A stretch of 64,000 nucleotides of DNA from Planococcus sp. SK3692 (GTDB lineage: Bacteria > Bacillota > Bacilli > Bacillales_A > Planococcaceae): the NCBI RefSeq assembly GCF_028890485.2, contig NZ_JARCHV010000002.1, positions 1,178,001 through 1,242,000 on the forward strand, read 5' to 3'. The first letter of the stretch is position 1; each line of letters begins with the position of its first letter. The position numbers and the translations under genes are program-made. This document shows, piece after piece, positions 38,505-49,030 of the stretch. Under the pieces are notes generated by a model. The model ran no database searches. It was given only the letters and a program-made list of their open reading frames with translations, and had not been told where the DNA came from.

Positions 38505-40574
38505 ATGGCGGATTATTTGGTGATTGTCGAATCGCCCGCAAAGGCGAAGACAATTGAAAGGTATTTGGGAAAAAAGTATAAAGTGAAAGCCTCTCTCGGC
38601 CATTTGCGTGATTTGCCGCGCAGCCAAATGGGGGTAGATGTCGAAAACAATTACGAGCCCCGCTACATCACGATCCGCGGAAAAGGCCCGATATTGCAAG
38701 ACCTGAAAAAAGAAGCGAAAAAAGCGAAAAAAGTCTTTCTCGCGGCTGACCCCGACAGAGAAGGCGAAGCGATCGCCTGGCATTTAGCGAACGCGCTTGG
38801 AGTGGATGTCGAGTCGGATTGCCGCGTCGTGTTCAACGAAATTACCAAAGACGCAGTAAAAGGCGCATTTAAACAACCACGCAAATTAGATATGGATTTG
38901 GTGGATGCCCAGCAAGCTCGGCGCATTCTAGACCGTCTTGTCGGCTATAGCATCAGCCCAATCCTATGGAAAAAAGTGAAAAAAGGATTATCAGCCGGCC
39001 GTGTTCAATCGGTTGCGCTGGGCCTCATCATCGACCGCGAGAACGAGATCAAAAATTTCGAGCCGGAAGAGTACTGGTCGATTACAGGCGAGTTCGAAAA
39101 GGCGAAAAAAACATTTGAAGCACAGTTTTATGGAACTCCTGAAAACAAACTGAAGCTCTCTAATGAAGACGATGTCAAAGCCGTCCTGGCTACGATGAAA
39201 GGCAAGGATTTCCTTGTGAAGAGCGTTGTCAAAAAAGAACGCAAACGCAACCCTTCCCCATCTTTCACCACATCCTCTCTCCAGCAGGAAGCAGCACGCA
39301 AGCTGAATTTCCGTGCCAAGAAAACGATGATGCTCGCCCAGCAGCTCTATGAAGGAATCTCAGTCGGTAAAGAAGGCGTAACCGGTTTGATTACGTATAT
39401 GCGTACGGATTCCACGCGGATTTCCGAGTCGGCTAAGCAAGATACGATCGGTTTTATCCTCGATAAATACGGCGAAGAATATGTAACGCAGAAGCCTGCA
39501 GCTAAACAATCCCAAAAATCACAGGATGCTCACGAAGCTGTCCGTCCGACTAGCGTACATCGCACGCCGGAGTCGCTGAAGAGCATTTTGTCACGTGACC
39601 TTTACCGCTTGTATAAGCTGATTTGGGACCGCTTTGTGGCGAGCCAGATGTCACCCGCTGTTTTGGATACGGTAATGGCGGAGCTGCAAAACGGCGAAGC
39701 GATTTTCCGTGCCAACGGTTCTCAAGTGAAGTTTCCTGGTTTCATGAAGCTTTATATTGAAGGGACCGACGACAAGAAAGAAGAAAAAGACAATATTCTT
39801 CCGGAAATGAAGGAAGGCGATAAAGTCAAAGCGACTGAAATCACGCCAAACCAGCATTTCACCCAGCCGCCTCCGCGTTATACGGAAGCGCGTCTGGTAC
39901 GCACGTTGGAAGAACTCGGCATAGGGCGCCCGTCGACTTATGCGCCGACTTTGGATACGATCCAAAAACGCGGCTATGTGGCGCTGGATGCCAAACGTTT
40001 TATTCCGACCGAACTGGGAGAAATCGTCCATCAATTGGTGCGTGATTTCTTCCCGGATATTCTGAACATCGAGTTTACCGCGAAAATGGAAAACGATTTG
40101 GACAGCATCGAAGAAAGTGAAGTCGACTGGCGCGCAATCATCGATGTTTTCTATAAAGAGTTTGCCAAAGATCTCGAAGTGGCAGAGAATGAAATGGAAA
40201 AAGTCCAAATCAAAGACGAGCCGGCAGGAGAAGATTGCGAAGAATGTGGTTCGCCGATGGTATTCAAGTTGGGGCGCTACGGCAAATTCATGGCTTGCAG
40301 CAATTTCCCGGAATGCCGCAATACGAAAGCGATCGTCAAGCATATCGGCGTCAAATGCCCGACTTGTAAAGAAGGCGAGATTGTCGAACGGAAAAGCAAG
40401 AAGCGCCGCGTGTTCTATGGCTGCGAACGCTATCCGGAATGCGAATTCGTATCATGGGATAAGCCGATCGAGCGCCCATGCCCGAAATGCAGTAGCTTGA
40501 TGGTCGAAAAGAAAGTGAAAAAAGGCGTGCAGATCAATTGCACAGCGTGCGACTACAAAGAAGAAGTTCAATAA
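38505..40574 (+). CDS. topA: DNA topoisomerase I
   Basis: Type IA enzyme that relaxes negative supercoils by passing a strand through a transient break. The Toprim domain opens [15 protein letters not shown] with acidic [12 protein letters not shown]; the catalytic Tyr298 is in [14 protein letters not shown]. The C-terminus (about 575-689) holds three four-cysteine zinc ribbons beginning [18 protein letters not shown] and CPKCSSLMV. Length 689 is normal for Bacillales. Ribosome site TGAGGAGGAG. Confidence 0.96.
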   Translation: MADYLVIVESPAKAKTIERYLGKKYKVKASLGHLRDLPRSQMGVDVENNYEPRYITIRGKGPILQDLKKEAKKAKKVFLAADPDREGEAIAWHLANALGVDVESDCRVVFNEITKDAVKGAFKQPRKLDMDLVDAQQARRILDRLVGYSISPILWKKVKKGLSAGRVQSVALGLIIDRENEIKNFEPEEYWSITGEFEKAKKTFEAQFYGTPENKLKLSNEDDVKAVLATMKGKDFLVKSVVKKERKRNPSPSFTTSSLQQEAARKLNFRAKKTMMLAQQLYEGISVGKEGVTGLITYMRTDSTRISESAKQDTIGFILDKYGEEYVTQKPAAKQSQKSQDAHEAVRPTSVHRTPESLKSILSRDLYRLYKLIWDRFVASQMSPAVLDTVMAELQNGEAIFRANGSQVKFPGFMKLYIEGTDDKKEEKDNILPEMKEGDKVKATEITPNQHFTQPPPRYTEARLVRTLEELGIGRPSTYAPTLDTIQKRGYVALDAKRFIPTELGEIVHQLVRDFFPDILNIEFTAKMENDLDSIEESEVDWRAIIDVFYKEFAKDLEVAENEMEKVQIKDEPAGEDCEECGSPMVFKLGRYGKFMACSNFPECRNTKAIVKHIGVKCPTCKEGEIVERKSKKRRVFYGCERYPECEFVSWDKPIERPCPKCSSLMVEKKVKKGVQINCTACDYKEEVQ

Positions 40575-40594
40575 TTATATAGAGGTGTTTTATC

Positions 40595-41905
40595 ATGACG
40601 AAAATTGTAAATGTAATCGGTGCCGGACTTGCAGGAAGCGAAGCGGCATGGCAAATCGCCAAACGCGGCGTCAATGTCAGGCTCTATGAAATGCGCCCGG
40701 TCAAACAAACCCCGGCACACCATACGGATAAGTTTGCGGAATTGGTCTGCAGCAACTCGCTGCGCGCCAATTCATTGACCAATGCGGTCGGCGTCATTAA
40801 AGAAGAAATGCGCAAACTGGATTCGGTCATCATCGATGCAGCCGATAAAGCATCGGTGCCGGCTGGCGGAGCACTTGCGGTTGACCGCCATGAATTTGCA
40901 GGGACGGTTACGGAGAATGTCCGCAACCACCCGCTCGTCGAAGTGATCAATGAAGAAGTGACAGAGATCCCGGAAGGCATTACCATCATCGCAACCGGCC
41001 CATTGACTTCACCGGCACTTGCTGAGAAAGTCCGCAAGTTGACTGGGGAAGAATACCTCTACTTCTACGACGCTGCGGCGCCAATCGTCGAAAAAGACAG
41101 CATCGACATGGACAAAGTCTATTTGAAATCACGCTACGATAAAGGCGAAGCCGCTTATCTAAACTGCCCGATGACAGAAGAAGAGTTCCGCCGCTTCCAT
41201 ACGGCTTTGGTCGAAGCGGAAGTTGTGCCGCTCAAAGAATTCGAAAAAGAAATCTATTTTGAAGGCTGCATGCCGGTTGAAGTAATGGCTGCCAGAGGCG
41301 ATAAGACCTTGACGTTCGGCCCGATGAAACCAGTCGGGCTCGAAGACCCGAAAACCGGCGAGCGTCCGTATGCGGTCGTGCAATTACGCCAAGACGATGC
41401 AGCGGGTACGTTGTACAATATCGTCGGGTTCCAGACTCATTTGAAATGGGGAGCGCAAAAAGAAATCCTGCGCATGATCCCGGGGCTTGAAAATGTCGAG
41501 ATCGTCCGTTACGGCGTCATGCACCGCAATACATTCATCAACTCGCCGAACGTGTTGAAGCCGACCTATCAATTGAAAGCCGACCCGAACATCTTCTTCG
41601 CCGGCCAAATGACGGGCGTCGAAGGCTATGTGGAATCGGCGGGAAGCGGCTTGCTTGCAGGCATCAATGCTGCGAAGCTGGCACTTGGCGAGGAGCCGCT
41701 CGTATTGCCGGCAGAAACGGCACTGGGCAGCATGGCGCGTTATATTACCGAAGCGGATTCGAAGAACTTCCAGCCGATGAACATCAATTTCGGCTTGTTC
41801 CCGGATCTCGGCGAACGCATCAGATCCAAGCAGGAGCGCGCTGAACGCCACGCCAACCGTGCGTTGGAATCAATTCAAAATTATATGAATTCAGTGACGG
41901 TTTAA
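40595..41905 (+). CDS. trmFO: methylenetetrahydrofolate-tRNA-(uracil-54-C5)-methyltransferase TrmFO
   Basis: FAD- and folate-dependent enzyme that makes ribothymidine at position 54 of tRNA. FAD-binding [19 protein letters not shown] at the N-terminus, then the specific motif [20 protein letters not shown] containing a conserved Cys, and [18 protein letters not shown] near the C-terminus. Length 436. Between topA and xerC as in B. subtilis (where it was called gid). Ends at a terminator. Confidence 0.96.
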   Translation: MTKIVNVIGAGLAGSEAAWQIAKRGVNVRLYEMRPVKQTPAHHTDKFAELVCSNSLRANSLTNAVGVIKEEMRKLDSVIIDAADKASVPAGGALAVDRHEFAGTVTENVRNHPLVEVINEEVTEIPEGITIIATGPLTSPALAEKVRKLTGEEYLYFYDAAAPIVEKDSIDMDKVYLKSRYDKGEAAYLNCPMTEEEFRRFHTALVEAEVVPLKEFEKEIYFEGCMPVEVMAARGDKTLTFGPMKPVGLEDPKTGERPYAVVQLRQDDAAGTLYNIVGFQTHLKWGAQKEILRMIPGLENVEIVRYGVMHRNTFINSPNVLKPTYQLKADPNIFFAGQMTGVEGYVESAGSGLLAGINAAKLALGEEPLVLPAETALGSMARYITEADSKNFQPMNINFGLFPDLGERIRSKQERAERHANRALESIQNYMNSVTV

Positions 41906-41908
41906 TTG

Positions 41909-41949
41909 AAAAAAGCCTCTAAGTATTGGTATACTTTAGAGGCTTTTTT
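41909..41949 (+). terminator. intrinsic terminator after trmFO
   Basis: A-run plus GCCTCTAA pairs with TTAGAGGC plus T-run (41909-41922 with 41936-41949). The symmetrical A and T tracts would allow it to act in both directions. Confidence 0.92.
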
Positions 41950-41974
41950 AATTGCCTGAAAGGCGGCGTGCCAG

Positions 41975-42868
41975 ATGACGAAAGAACAGATGCTCGAATC
42001 GTTCATGAGCTATATCCAATTGGAAAAGAATTATTCCGCCCACACTGTCCACCAGTACCTACAGGATCTGGAGGGTTTTTTTCTGTTCCTGGATCAAGAA
42101 AGCGTGAGCGACCTGCACGAAGTCGAATACCTTCATGCCAGAAATTATGTAACGAAACTATATGAAGCTGAATTATCCAGAACGTCAATCTCGCGGAAAA
42201 TCTCCGCCATCCGATCGTTTTTCCGTTACGGCAACCGTGAATTCGGGCTTAGTGAAGCAGCATTCCGATCGCTGTTCCATCCGAAAAAAGAAGAGCGGCT
42301 GCCGCAGTTTTTCTACGAGGCAGAACTGGAGCAGCTATTCGCCTCACTCACCGGTGAAGATGCACTGTCGCTCCGGAACCGCGCTCTGTTGGAGTTGCTT
42401 TATGCGACCGGCATGCGCGTCAGTGAATGCGTGTCGATCAAAATGAAAGATTTGGACCGCCACATGCACATTGTCAAAGTGCTCGGCAAAGGCCGGAAAG
42501 AACGGTACATCCCATACGGCCAGTTTGCACACGACGCGCTGGAACTTTATATTGATCAATCGCGTCTCAAGTTGATGAAGTCAAAAGAACATGACATGCT
42601 ATTCGTCAATAGCCGGGGGGACGGGGTGACAGACCGTGGCATCCGCCATATCTTAAACGAATGCATGAAAAAGGCATCGCTTAATTCATCCATCTATCCC
42701 CATATGATCCGCCATACATTCGCGACCCATTTGTTGAACAATGGAGCGGATATGCGCACCGTTCAAGAACTGCTGGGCCACGCGCATCTCAGTTCCACGC
42801 AAGTTTATACGCATGTGACGAAAGACCATTTGCGCAATACGTATTTAAAAGCCCATCCAAGGGCATGA
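41975..42868 (+). CDS. xerC: tyrosine recombinase XerC
   Basis: Partner of XerD in resolving chromosome dimers at dif. An N-terminal SAM-like core-binding domain (about 1-90) precedes the catalytic domain: Arg148 in ATGMRVSE, His243-x-x-Arg246 in [18 protein letters not shown] and nucleophile Tyr278 in VYTHV. Length 297. It heads the xerC-hslV-hslU-codY order known in B. subtilis (codV-clpQ-clpY-codY), which favours XerC over an integrase. Confidence 0.94.
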   Translation: MTKEQMLESFMSYIQLEKNYSAHTVHQYLQDLEGFFLFLDQESVSDLHEVEYLHARNYVTKLYEAELSRTSISRKISAIRSFFRYGNREFGLSEAAFRSLFHPKKEERLPQFFYEAELEQLFASLTGEDALSLRNRALLELLYATGMRVSECVSIKMKDLDRHMHIVKVLGKGRKERYIPYGQFAHDALELYIDQSRLKLMKSKEHDMLFVNSRGDGVTDRGIRHILNECMKKASLNSSIYPHMIRHTFATHLLNNGADMRTVQELLGHAHLSSTQVYTHVTKDHLRNTYLKAHPRA

Positions 42869-42884
42869 GGAGGAGAACCTTACC

Positions 42885-43433
42885 ATGCAGGAATTTCATG
42901 CAACCACGATCTTTGCAGTAAAACATAAAGGCAAGTCAGCGATGGCTGGTGATGGGCAAGTGACATTCGGCAATGCCGTCGTCATGAAACACACCGCGAA
43001 AAAAGTCCGCCGGCTCTATAACAATGAAGTGCTGACGGGATTTGCGGGGTCAGTAGCGGATGCTTTCACGCTGTTTGAAATGTTCGAAGGCAAGCTCACC
43101 GAATTCAACGGCAATCTTCAGCGCGCTGCGGTTGAACTCGCTAAGCAATGGCGCGGCGATAAAATGCTGCGGCAGCTCGAAGCGATGCTCATCGTCATGA
43201 ACAAAGACGAGTTGTTGCTTGTATCAGGCACCGGTGAAGTTATCGAGCCTGACGACGGGATCCTGGCAATCGGCTCTGGCGGCAATTATGCACTCGCAGC
43301 CGGCCGGGCATTGAAGAAATATGCTGGCGATCACATGACGGCAGGGGAAATCGCCCAGTCTGCACTTGAAACAGCTGCTGACATTTGCGTTTACACCAAT
43401 CATCAAATCATCATGGAGGAGTTGTCAGAATGA
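42885..43433 (+). CDS. hslV: ATP-dependent protease subunit HslV (ClpQ)
   Basis: Proteolytic subunit of the HslUV chamber protease. Recognised by [37 protein letters not shown] and [16 protein letters not shown]. Length 182. The E. coli enzyme uses Thr1 exposed by Met removal; here Thr7 (M-Q-E-F-H-A-T7-T-I) aligns with it, and residue 2 is Gln, so neither the Thr form nor the N-terminal Ser form (MSSFHATT) recalled for Bacillus is present. Ribosome site GAGGAGGAGA fixes the ATG. The hslU ATG overlaps its stop. Confidence 0.95.
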   Translation: MQEFHATTIFAVKHKGKSAMAGDGQVTFGNAVVMKHTAKKVRRLYNNEVLTGFAGSVADAFTLFEMFEGKLTEFNGNLQRAAVELAKQWRGDKMLRQLEAMLIVMNKDELLLVSGTGEVIEPDDGILAIGSGGNYALAAGRALKKYAGDHMTAGEIAQSALETAADICVYTNHQIIMEELSE

Positions 43434-44827
43434 AAACACAAACCGATTTAACTCCACGACAAATCACTGATCATCTGGATCGTTTCATCGTTGGGCAGAA
43501 AGATGCCAAGCGCTCCATCGCGATTGCGCTTCGCAACCGCTACCGCCGCAGCCGCCTCGATGAGGAAATGCAGGATGAAGTTATCCCGAAGAATATTTTA
43601 ATGATCGGCCCGACCGGCGTCGGGAAAACGGAAATCGCGCGCCGCATTGCAAAACTGACCGGTGCGCCGTTCATCAAAGTCGAAGCCACGAAATTCACGG
43701 AAGTCGGATATGTCGGCCGCGACGTAGAGTCGATGGTGCGCGATTTGGTGGAAGCTTCCGTGCGCATCGTTAAAGAAGAAAAATATGAAGCCGTAAAAGA
43801 TCGCGCAGAAGCCTCCGCTAACGACCGCCTGGTGAAATTGCTGGCGCCGTCGATGAAGAAAAAGCAAACCGCGCAAAATCCGCTTGAAATGTTCTTCGGC
43901 CAAAAACAGGAGCAGGAAGAGGAGGACCCGGAAGCTGAAGTGGAAGTGCGCGTCAAACGTCGCGAGATTGCTGCTGACTTGAAAGCCGGAAAGCTGGAAG
44001 AGGAATGGGTAACAGCCGAAGTGACGGAAAATACGGCTTCCATGTTTGATGCTTTCCAAGGCTCGGGAATGGAGCAGATGGGAGAGAACATGCAAGACGC
44101 CTTATCTTCATTGATGCCAAAGAAAAAGAAAAAGCGCCGCATGCAAGTGAAAGATGCCCGCCGCGTACTGACAGCTGAAGAATCGGAAAAACTGGTCGAC
44201 AGCGAGGAAATCTCGGCCGAGGCAATCCGCCGCGCTGAACAGCATGGCATCATTTTCATCGACGAAATGGACAAAATCGCCAGCAAAAGTTCGACTTCTT
44301 CTGCGGATGTATCGAGGGAAGGGGTCCAGCGGGATATCCTTCCAATCGTCGAAGGCTCGACGGTATCGACGAAATACGGCGCAGTGAAAACGGATTATAT
44401 GCTGTTTGTCGCAGCCGGGGCATTCCATATGTCGAAACCTTCAGACCTGATTCCGGAATTGCAGGGCCGGTTCCCGATCCGTGTCGAATTGACCAAGCTG
44501 GAAGTCGATGATTTCGTGAAGATTTTGACGGAACCGAAACATTCCTTGCTCAATCAGTATAAAGCCCTTCTCGAAACAGAGGGAGTTATGGTACACTTTA
44601 CTGATGCGTCAATCGTCAGACTTGCGGAAATTGCTTATGAAGTAAATCAACAGACGGATAATATCGGCGCTCGCCGACTTCATACAATATTGGAACGCCT
44701 ATTGGAAGACCTATCGTTTGAGGCATCTGAGATTTCACCTGCCCAAATCGATATCACTCCTCAATACGTTAACGAAAAACTTGAAAATGTGGCAAAAAAC
44801 AAAGATTTGTCACAATTTATCTTGTAG
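43430..44827 (+). CDS. hslU: ATP-dependent protease ATPase subunit HslU (ClpY)
   Basis: AAA+ unfoldase feeding HslV. Walker A GPTGVGKT, Walker [12 protein letters not shown], the intermediate domain rich in charged residues (about 120-235), and the C-terminal tail ending SQFIL that docks into HslV. The frame is open 15 codons upstream, but the ATG at 43430 follows GGAGGAG and overlaps the hslV stop. The protein is 465 residues long. Confidence 0.96.
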   Translation: MKTQTDLTPRQITDHLDRFIVGQKDAKRSIAIALRNRYRRSRLDEEMQDEVIPKNILMIGPTGVGKTEIARRIAKLTGAPFIKVEATKFTEVGYVGRDVESMVRDLVEASVRIVKEEKYEAVKDRAEASANDRLVKLLAPSMKKKQTAQNPLEMFFGQKQEQEEEDPEAEVEVRVKRREIAADLKAGKLEEEWVTAEVTENTASMFDAFQGSGMEQMGENMQDALSSLMPKKKKKRRMQVKDARRVLTAEESEKLVDSEEISAEAIRRAEQHGIIFIDEMDKIASKSSTSSADVSREGVQRDILPIVEGSTVSTKYGAVKTDYMLFVAAGAFHMSKPSDLIPELQGRFPIRVELTKLEVDDFVKILTEPKHSLLNQYKALLETEGVMVHFTDASIVRLAEIAYEVNQQTDNIGARRLHTILERLLEDLSFEASEISPAQIDITPQYVNEKLENVAKNKDLSQFIL

Positions 44828-44859
44828 AACGAGGCGTATTGGTTTCATTAAAGTGTAAA

Positions 44860-44874
44860 AACCTTTAGAATATT
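44860..44874 (+). promoter_or_regulatory. possible CodY box upstream of codY
   Basis: AACCTTTAGAATATT matches the CodY consensus AATTTTCWGAAAATT at 11 of 15 positions, 49 bases before the codY ATG. CodY sites often carry several mismatches, but A+T-rich DNA gives chance matches easily. Confidence 0.25.
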
Positions 44875-44922
44875 GAATAAACGGTGCGAAATACGTACGA
44901 ATCATGTAGGAGGTTCATAATT

Positions 44923-45702
44923 ATGAATTTATTGGGAAAAACAAGACGCATTAACTCTATGCTGCAAGCAGCAGCCGGTAAGCCGGTAAACTTTAAGGAC
45001 ATGGCTGAAACATTGAGCGAAGTCATCGAAGCAAATGTCTTCGTCGTCAGCCGCAAAGGGAAGGTTCTTGGCTATGCTGTCAATCAGCAGATCGAAAACG
45101 ACCGCATGAAGAACATGCTGGAAGAACGCCAATTCCCGATCGAGTACACACAAAACCTTTCGAATGTCACAGAAACATCCGCTAATATGGATGTTAGCAG
45201 CGAGCACACAATCTTCCCTGTGGAAGAGCGTGAACTATTCAAAAATGGCTTGACGACGATCGTTCCGATCATCGGCGGCGGCGAACGCCTTGGCACATTG
45301 CTATTGGGCCGTGTCAACGACCAGTTCGGAGACGACGATTTGATCCTTGGTGAATATGGCGCGACAGTCGTCGGCATGGAGATCCTCCGTGAAAAAGGCG
45401 ACCGCATCGAAGAAGAAGCCCGCAGCAAAGCTGTTGTCCAAATGGCGATCAGCTCGCTTTCATACAGCGAACTTGAAGCGATTGAGCATATCTTTGAAGA
45501 ACTAGACGGCAACGAAGGTTTGCTTGTCGCATCTAAAATTGCTGACCGTGTCGGCATCACGCGTTCGGTCATCGTTAACGCACTTCGCAAACTTGAAAGT
45601 GCCGGCGTCATCGAATCACGTTCACTCGGTATGAAAGGGACGTACATCAAAGTATTGAATACGAAATTCCTTGCAGAGCTTGAACAATTGAAAATGAATT
45701 AA
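44923..45702 (+). CDS. codY: global transcription regulator CodY
   Basis: GTP- and branched-chain-amino-acid-sensing repressor of stationary-phase and nutrient-scavenging genes. The N-terminal GAF domain (about 1-155) begins [15 protein letters not shown]; the C-terminal winged helix has [30 protein letters not shown] (about 201-230), the conserved DNA-binding helix-turn-helix. The ATG at 44923 follows GTAGGAGGTTC and gives the standard 259 residues. Ends at a strong terminator; no flagellar cluster follows. Confidence 0.97.
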   Translation: MNLLGKTRRINSMLQAAAGKPVNFKDMAETLSEVIEANVFVVSRKGKVLGYAVNQQIENDRMKNMLEERQFPIEYTQNLSNVTETSANMDVSSEHTIFPVEERELFKNGLTTIVPIIGGGERLGTLLLGRVNDQFGDDDLILGEYGATVVGMEILREKGDRIEEEARSKAVVQMAISSLSYSELEAIEHIFEELDGNEGLLVASKIADRVGITRSVIVNALRKLESAGVIESRSLGMKGTYIKVLNTKFLAELEQLKMN

Positions 45703-45709
45703 TTCCATC

Positions 45710-45748
45710 GCCGCCCCGGACTATCCAATAGTTCCGGGGCGGCTTTTG
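45710..45748 (+). terminator. intrinsic terminator after codY
   Basis: GCCGCCCCGGA (45710-45720) pairs with TCCGGGGCGGC (45733-45743), with CTA/TAG extending the stem, then TTTT. Confidence 0.92.
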
Positions 45749-45807
45749 CGTTGAAGCTGCATCACGTAGCGATGGGCAAATGCCCAAATCATTAAATATG
45801 TAAATAT

Positions 45808-45829
45808 CAGTTGCAGGCACCAGCAACTG
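45808..45829 (+). promoter_or_regulatory. inverted repeat straddling the rpsB -35 region
   Basis: CAGTTGC (45808-45814) and its perfect complement GCAACTG (45823-45829), 8 bases apart, cover the -35 hexamer and half the spacer. The dyad geometry fits a protein operator, but no known factor is implied. Confidence 0.3.
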
Positions 45830-45840
45830 CGTGGTATAAT
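45811..45840 (+). promoter_or_regulatory. predicted sigma-A promoter for rpsB
   Basis: TTGCAG (45811-45816), 18-base spacer, consensus TATAAT (45835-45840). The start would be near 45847, leaving an untranslated leader of about 110 bases before rpsB. Confidence 0.65.
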
Positions 45841-45958
45841 TTCAAATGGTGTTAAATACACACGCATTCCGATCTGTTCCGCAGGTGCCTGTATGGGTAA
45901 CGGTTCAGAAGCGAAGAGTGCGGAGGCAAACAAAAAACCTATTAGGAGGAAACACATC

Positions 45959-46675
45959 ATGGCAGTAATTTCAATGAAACAATTGCTTGAAGCTGGTGTA
46001 CACTTTGGCCACCAGACTCGCCGCTGGAACCCGAAAATGAAAAAATACATCTTCGTGGAACGTAACGGCATCTACATCATCGACCTACAAAAGACGGTCC
46101 GTAAACTTGAGGAAGCTTATAACTTCATGAAACAAGTGGGCGAAGAAGGCGGTAAAGTCTTGTTCGTAGGAACTAAAAAACAAGCTCAGGACGCGATCAA
46201 AGAAGAAGCAGAACGTTCTGGCAACTACTACATCAACCAACGCTGGTTGGGTGGTACTTTGACTAACTTCGGCACGATCCAAAAACGTGTTAACCGCATG
46301 AAGCAGATCGAACGCATGGAAGAAGACGGCACTTTCGATGTCCTTCCGAAAAAAGAAGTAGTTCAATTGAAAAAACAACACGAACGCTTGGAAAAATTCC
46401 TAGGCGGTATCCGTGACATGAACGGTCTTCCAGACGTAATGTTCGTCGTAGACCCTCGTAAAGAACGCATTGCAGTAGCAGAAGCTATGAAATTGAACAT
46501 TCCTATCGTAGGTATCGTCGATACAAACTGCGACCCGGACGAAATCGATTACGTAATCCCTGCAAACGATGATGCTATCCGTGCAGTCAAACTATTGACT
46601 GGCAAAATGGCTGACGCTCTTCTTGAGTCTAAGCCTGAAGAAGACGAAGAAGTATCAGCGGAAACTGCTGAGTAA
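45959..46675 (+). CDS. rpsB: 30S ribosomal protein S2
   Basis: A 238-residue small-subunit protein: [26 protein letters not shown] at the N-terminus and [15 protein letters not shown] are diagnostic. The frame extends 22 codons further, but the ATG at 45959 has TTAGGAGGAAA at ideal spacing and matches homologues. It has a C-terminal acidic tail. A long leader of about 110 bases and a hairpin before tsf suggest separate control of the two genes. Confidence 0.97.
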   Translation: MAVISMKQLLEAGVHFGHQTRRWNPKMKKYIFVERNGIYIIDLQKTVRKLEEAYNFMKQVGEEGGKVLFVGTKKQAQDAIKEEAERSGNYYINQRWLGGTLTNFGTIQKRVNRMKQIERMEEDGTFDVLPKKEVVQLKKQHERLEKFLGGIRDMNGLPDVMFVVDPRKERIAVAEAMKLNIPIVGIVDTNCDPDEIDYVIPANDDAIRAVKLLTGKMADALLESKPEEDEEVSAETAE

Positions 46676-46689
46676 TTCGCAATGTTTAC

Positions 46690-46728
46690 AGGTGATAAGC
46701 GGCCAACCCCACTTATCACCTTTTTTTG
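46690..46728 (+). terminator. intrinsic terminator between rpsB and tsf
   Basis: AGGTGATAAG (46690-46699) pairs perfectly with CTTATCACCT (46712-46721), followed by six more T. Confidence 0.92.
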
Positions 46729-46762
46729 AGAAAACCAGACAAGTTGAAGGAGGAATTTAATC

Positions 46763-47647
46763 ATGGCAGTTACAGCTCAAATGGTTAAAGAATTGCGCGA
46801 AAAAACAGGCGCAGGTATGATGGATTGCAAAAAAGCATTAGTACAAACAGATGGTGACATCGACGCGGCTCTTGATTTCCTTCGCGAAAAAGGATTGTCC
46901 AGCGCTTCTAAAAAAGCAGACCGCATCGCAGCTGAAGGAATCACTTCGATCCTTGAACAAGGCAACGAAGCAGTCATCTACGAAGTTAACGCTGAAACGG
47001 ATTTCGTAGCGAAAAACGAAGGCTTCCAAACTTTAGTTAAAGAAATTGGCGAGCACTTGCTTGCAACTAAACCAGCGACAATCGATGAAGCAAATGCTTC
47101 TACTATGTCAAACGGTTTGTCAGTAGCGGACCACATCTCAAACGCAATCGCTAAAATCGGTGAGAAAATTACTTTGCGCCGCTTTGAGATCCGCACGAAA
47201 TCAGACAACGACTCTTTTGGCCCTTACTTGCACATGGGCGGCCGCATCGGCGTTCTAGTTGTATTGGAAGGTTCTTCCGATTCACAAGCTGCACGCGATA
47301 TCGCAATGCACATCGCTGCACTTAACCCGAAATACATTTCACGTGACGAAGTGTCTGCTGACGAAGTAGAACGCGAGCGCAAAGTATTGACTGAGCAAGC
47401 GTTGAACGAAGGCAAGCCAGAAAAAATCGTTGAAAAAATGGTTGAAGGCCGTCTTGGTAAATACTTCGAGGACATCTGCTTGCTTGACCAAGCATTCGTC
47501 AAAAACTCTGATCAGAAAGTCCGCGAATTCGCAGCATCTGTTGGCGGTACTGTAGCAGAGTTCATCCGTTACGAAGTTGGCGAAGGCATCGAAAAACGCG
47601 AAGACAACTTCGCTGACGAAGTTATGAGCCAAGTCAACAAAAAATAA
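46763..47647 (+). CDS. tsf: translation elongation factor Ts
   Basis: Guanine nucleotide exchange factor for EF-Tu. The N-terminal UBA-like domain ([19 protein letters not shown]) and core motif [12 protein letters not shown] near 75-86 are diagnostic; dimerisation region follows to 294 residues. Ribosome site GAAGGAGGAA. With a terminator on either side and no clear promoter between, it probably depends on read-through from rpsB. Confidence 0.97.
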   Translation: MAVTAQMVKELREKTGAGMMDCKKALVQTDGDIDAALDFLREKGLSSASKKADRIAAEGITSILEQGNEAVIYEVNAETDFVAKNEGFQTLVKEIGEHLLATKPATIDEANASTMSNGLSVADHISNAIAKIGEKITLRRFEIRTKSDNDSFGPYLHMGGRIGVLVVLEGSSDSQAARDIAMHIAALNPKYISRDEVSADEVERERKVLTEQALNEGKPEKIVEKMVEGRLGKYFEDICLLDQAFVKNSDQKVREFAASVGGTVAEFIRYEVGEGIEKREDNFADEVMSQVNKK

Positions 47648-47669
47648 TCCAATTTTCATAAGAATTATC

Positions 47670-47699
47670 CGGGGAGCACAATGTTGTGTTCCCTGTTTT
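47670..47699 (+). terminator. intrinsic terminator between tsf and pyrH
   Basis: GGGGAGCACAA (47670-47680) pairs with TTGTGTTCCC (47683-47692), one G-U pair, then TGTTTTT. Confidence 0.75.
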
Positions 47700-47726
47700 T
47701 CAATAAACGTGTAACGGAGGGTACCG

Positions 47727-48452
47727 ATGAGTGTTCCAAAATACAAACGCATTGTACTGAAATTAAGTGGAGAAGCGATGGCAGGCGGACAAGGTTTCGG
47801 TCTTTCCCCTGAAATCATCAAATCTGTCGCAGCACAAGTGAAAGAAATCGTAGACTTGGGCGTAGAAGTAGCGGTAGTGGTCGGTGGAGGAAATATCTGG
47901 CGCGGCAAAGTCGGTTCGGAGATGGGCATGGACCGTGCAACTGCAGACTATATGGGGATGCTTGCCACTGTCATGAATTCATTGGCCTTGCAAGATTCGC
48001 TTGAAAAGCAAGACGTGGAAACGCGCGTTTTGTCTTCGATTGAGATGCGCCAAGTCGCAGAACCGTATATCCGCAGAAGAGCCATCCGCCACCTTGAGAA
48101 AAAACGTGTCGTCATTTTCTCGGCCGGCACTGGAAATCCTTACTTCTCGACAGATACGACGGCTGCCTTGCGGGCGGCAGAAATTGAAGCCGATGTTATC
48201 TTGATGGCGAAAAACAATGTCGACGGCGTTTACTCCGCTGATCCAAAAACCGATGTTGAAGCCGTCAAATACGATGAACTGTCGTACTTCGACGTCATTC
48301 AGCAAGGACTTCAAGTGATGGACTCGACAGCTTCCACATTATGTATGGACAATGATATTCCACTCGTAGTATTCTCTATAATGGAAAAAGGTAACATAAA
48401 ACGAGCTGTTCTGGGTGAAAAGATCGGGACAGTAGTGAGGAGATCATTATAA
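47727..48452 (+). CDS. pyrH: uridylate kinase
   Basis: Phosphorylates UMP to UDP; unlike eukaryotic UMP kinases it belongs to the amino-acid kinase fold. [14 protein letters not shown] at the start, [28 protein letters not shown] and [18 protein letters not shown] are typical. Length 241. Allosteric control by GTP and UTP is known for the family. The stop shares a base with the frr ATG. Confidence 0.97.
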   Translation: MSVPKYKRIVLKLSGEAMAGGQGFGLSPEIIKSVAAQVKEIVDLGVEVAVVVGGGNIWRGKVGSEMGMDRATADYMGMLATVMNSLALQDSLEKQDVETRVLSSIEMRQVAEPYIRRRAIRHLEKKRVVIFSAGTGNPYFSTDTTAALRAAEIEADVILMAKNNVDGVYSADPKTDVEAVKYDELSYFDVIQQGLQVMDSTASTLCMDNDIPLVVFSIMEKGNIKRAVLGEKIGTVVRRSL

Positions 48453-49009
48453 TGCCGAAAACAATCATGAATGATACGAAAACAAAAATGAGCAATGCCA
48501 TTCAAGCTTTTTCGCGTGATTTGGCTTCTATCCGTGCGGGGCGTGCGACTCCATCATTGCTCGACAAAATTACGGTCGAGTACTACGGTGCCCCGACACC
48601 TATCAACCAAGTAGCAGGTATTTCGGTTCCGGAAGCGCGTTTGATTATGATCCAGCCTTACGATAAAACCGTATTGTCTGAAATCGAAAAAGCGATCTTG
48701 AAATCGGATCTTGGACTCAGCCCTTCAAACGATGGCAACGTCATCCGTCTTGCAGTACCGGCTCTTACAGAAGAGCGCCGCAAAGATTTAGTTAAGCAAG
48801 TGAAAAAAGAAGGCGAAGATGCAAAAGTCGTTATTCGCAATATTCGCCGCGATGCCAACGACGATTTGAAAAAACTTGAGAAAAAGAGCGAAATCACGGC
48901 TGACGATTTGCGCGGCTACTCAGATGATGTGCAAGACATGACAAACACGCATATCACAAAGATTGATGACATGGTCAAAGACAAAGAAACTGAGATCATG
49001 GCAGTTTAA
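48452..49009 (+). CDS. frr: ribosome recycling factor
   Basis: With EF-G it splits post-termination ribosomes. All 185 residues are visible: long three-helix bundle with [30 protein letters not shown] and [33 protein letters not shown]. The start overlaps the pyrH stop by one base. Ends at a strong terminator. Confidence 0.97.
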   Translation: MPKTIMNDTKTKMSNAIQAFSRDLASIRAGRATPSLLDKITVEYYGAPTPINQVAGISVPEARLIMIQPYDKTVLSEIEKAILKSDLGLSPSNDGNVIRLAVPALTEERRKDLVKQVKKEGEDAKVVIRNIRRDANDDLKKLEKKSEITADDLRGYSDDVQDMTNTHITKIDDMVKDKETEIMAV

Positions 49010-49030
49010 GCGAACTTCATCTATTCCCGG

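Noticed and set aside
41975-42868. Phage or integron-type integrase
   Set aside because: The tyrosine recombinase lies in the conserved trmFO-xerC-hslVU-codY order with no attachment repeats or phage genes nearby, so it is the housekeeping XerC.
43540-44286. 248-codon antisense frame in hslU
   Set aside because: Mirror of the charged intermediate domain; Ser-rich composition is an artefact of reversing Glu/Lys codons.
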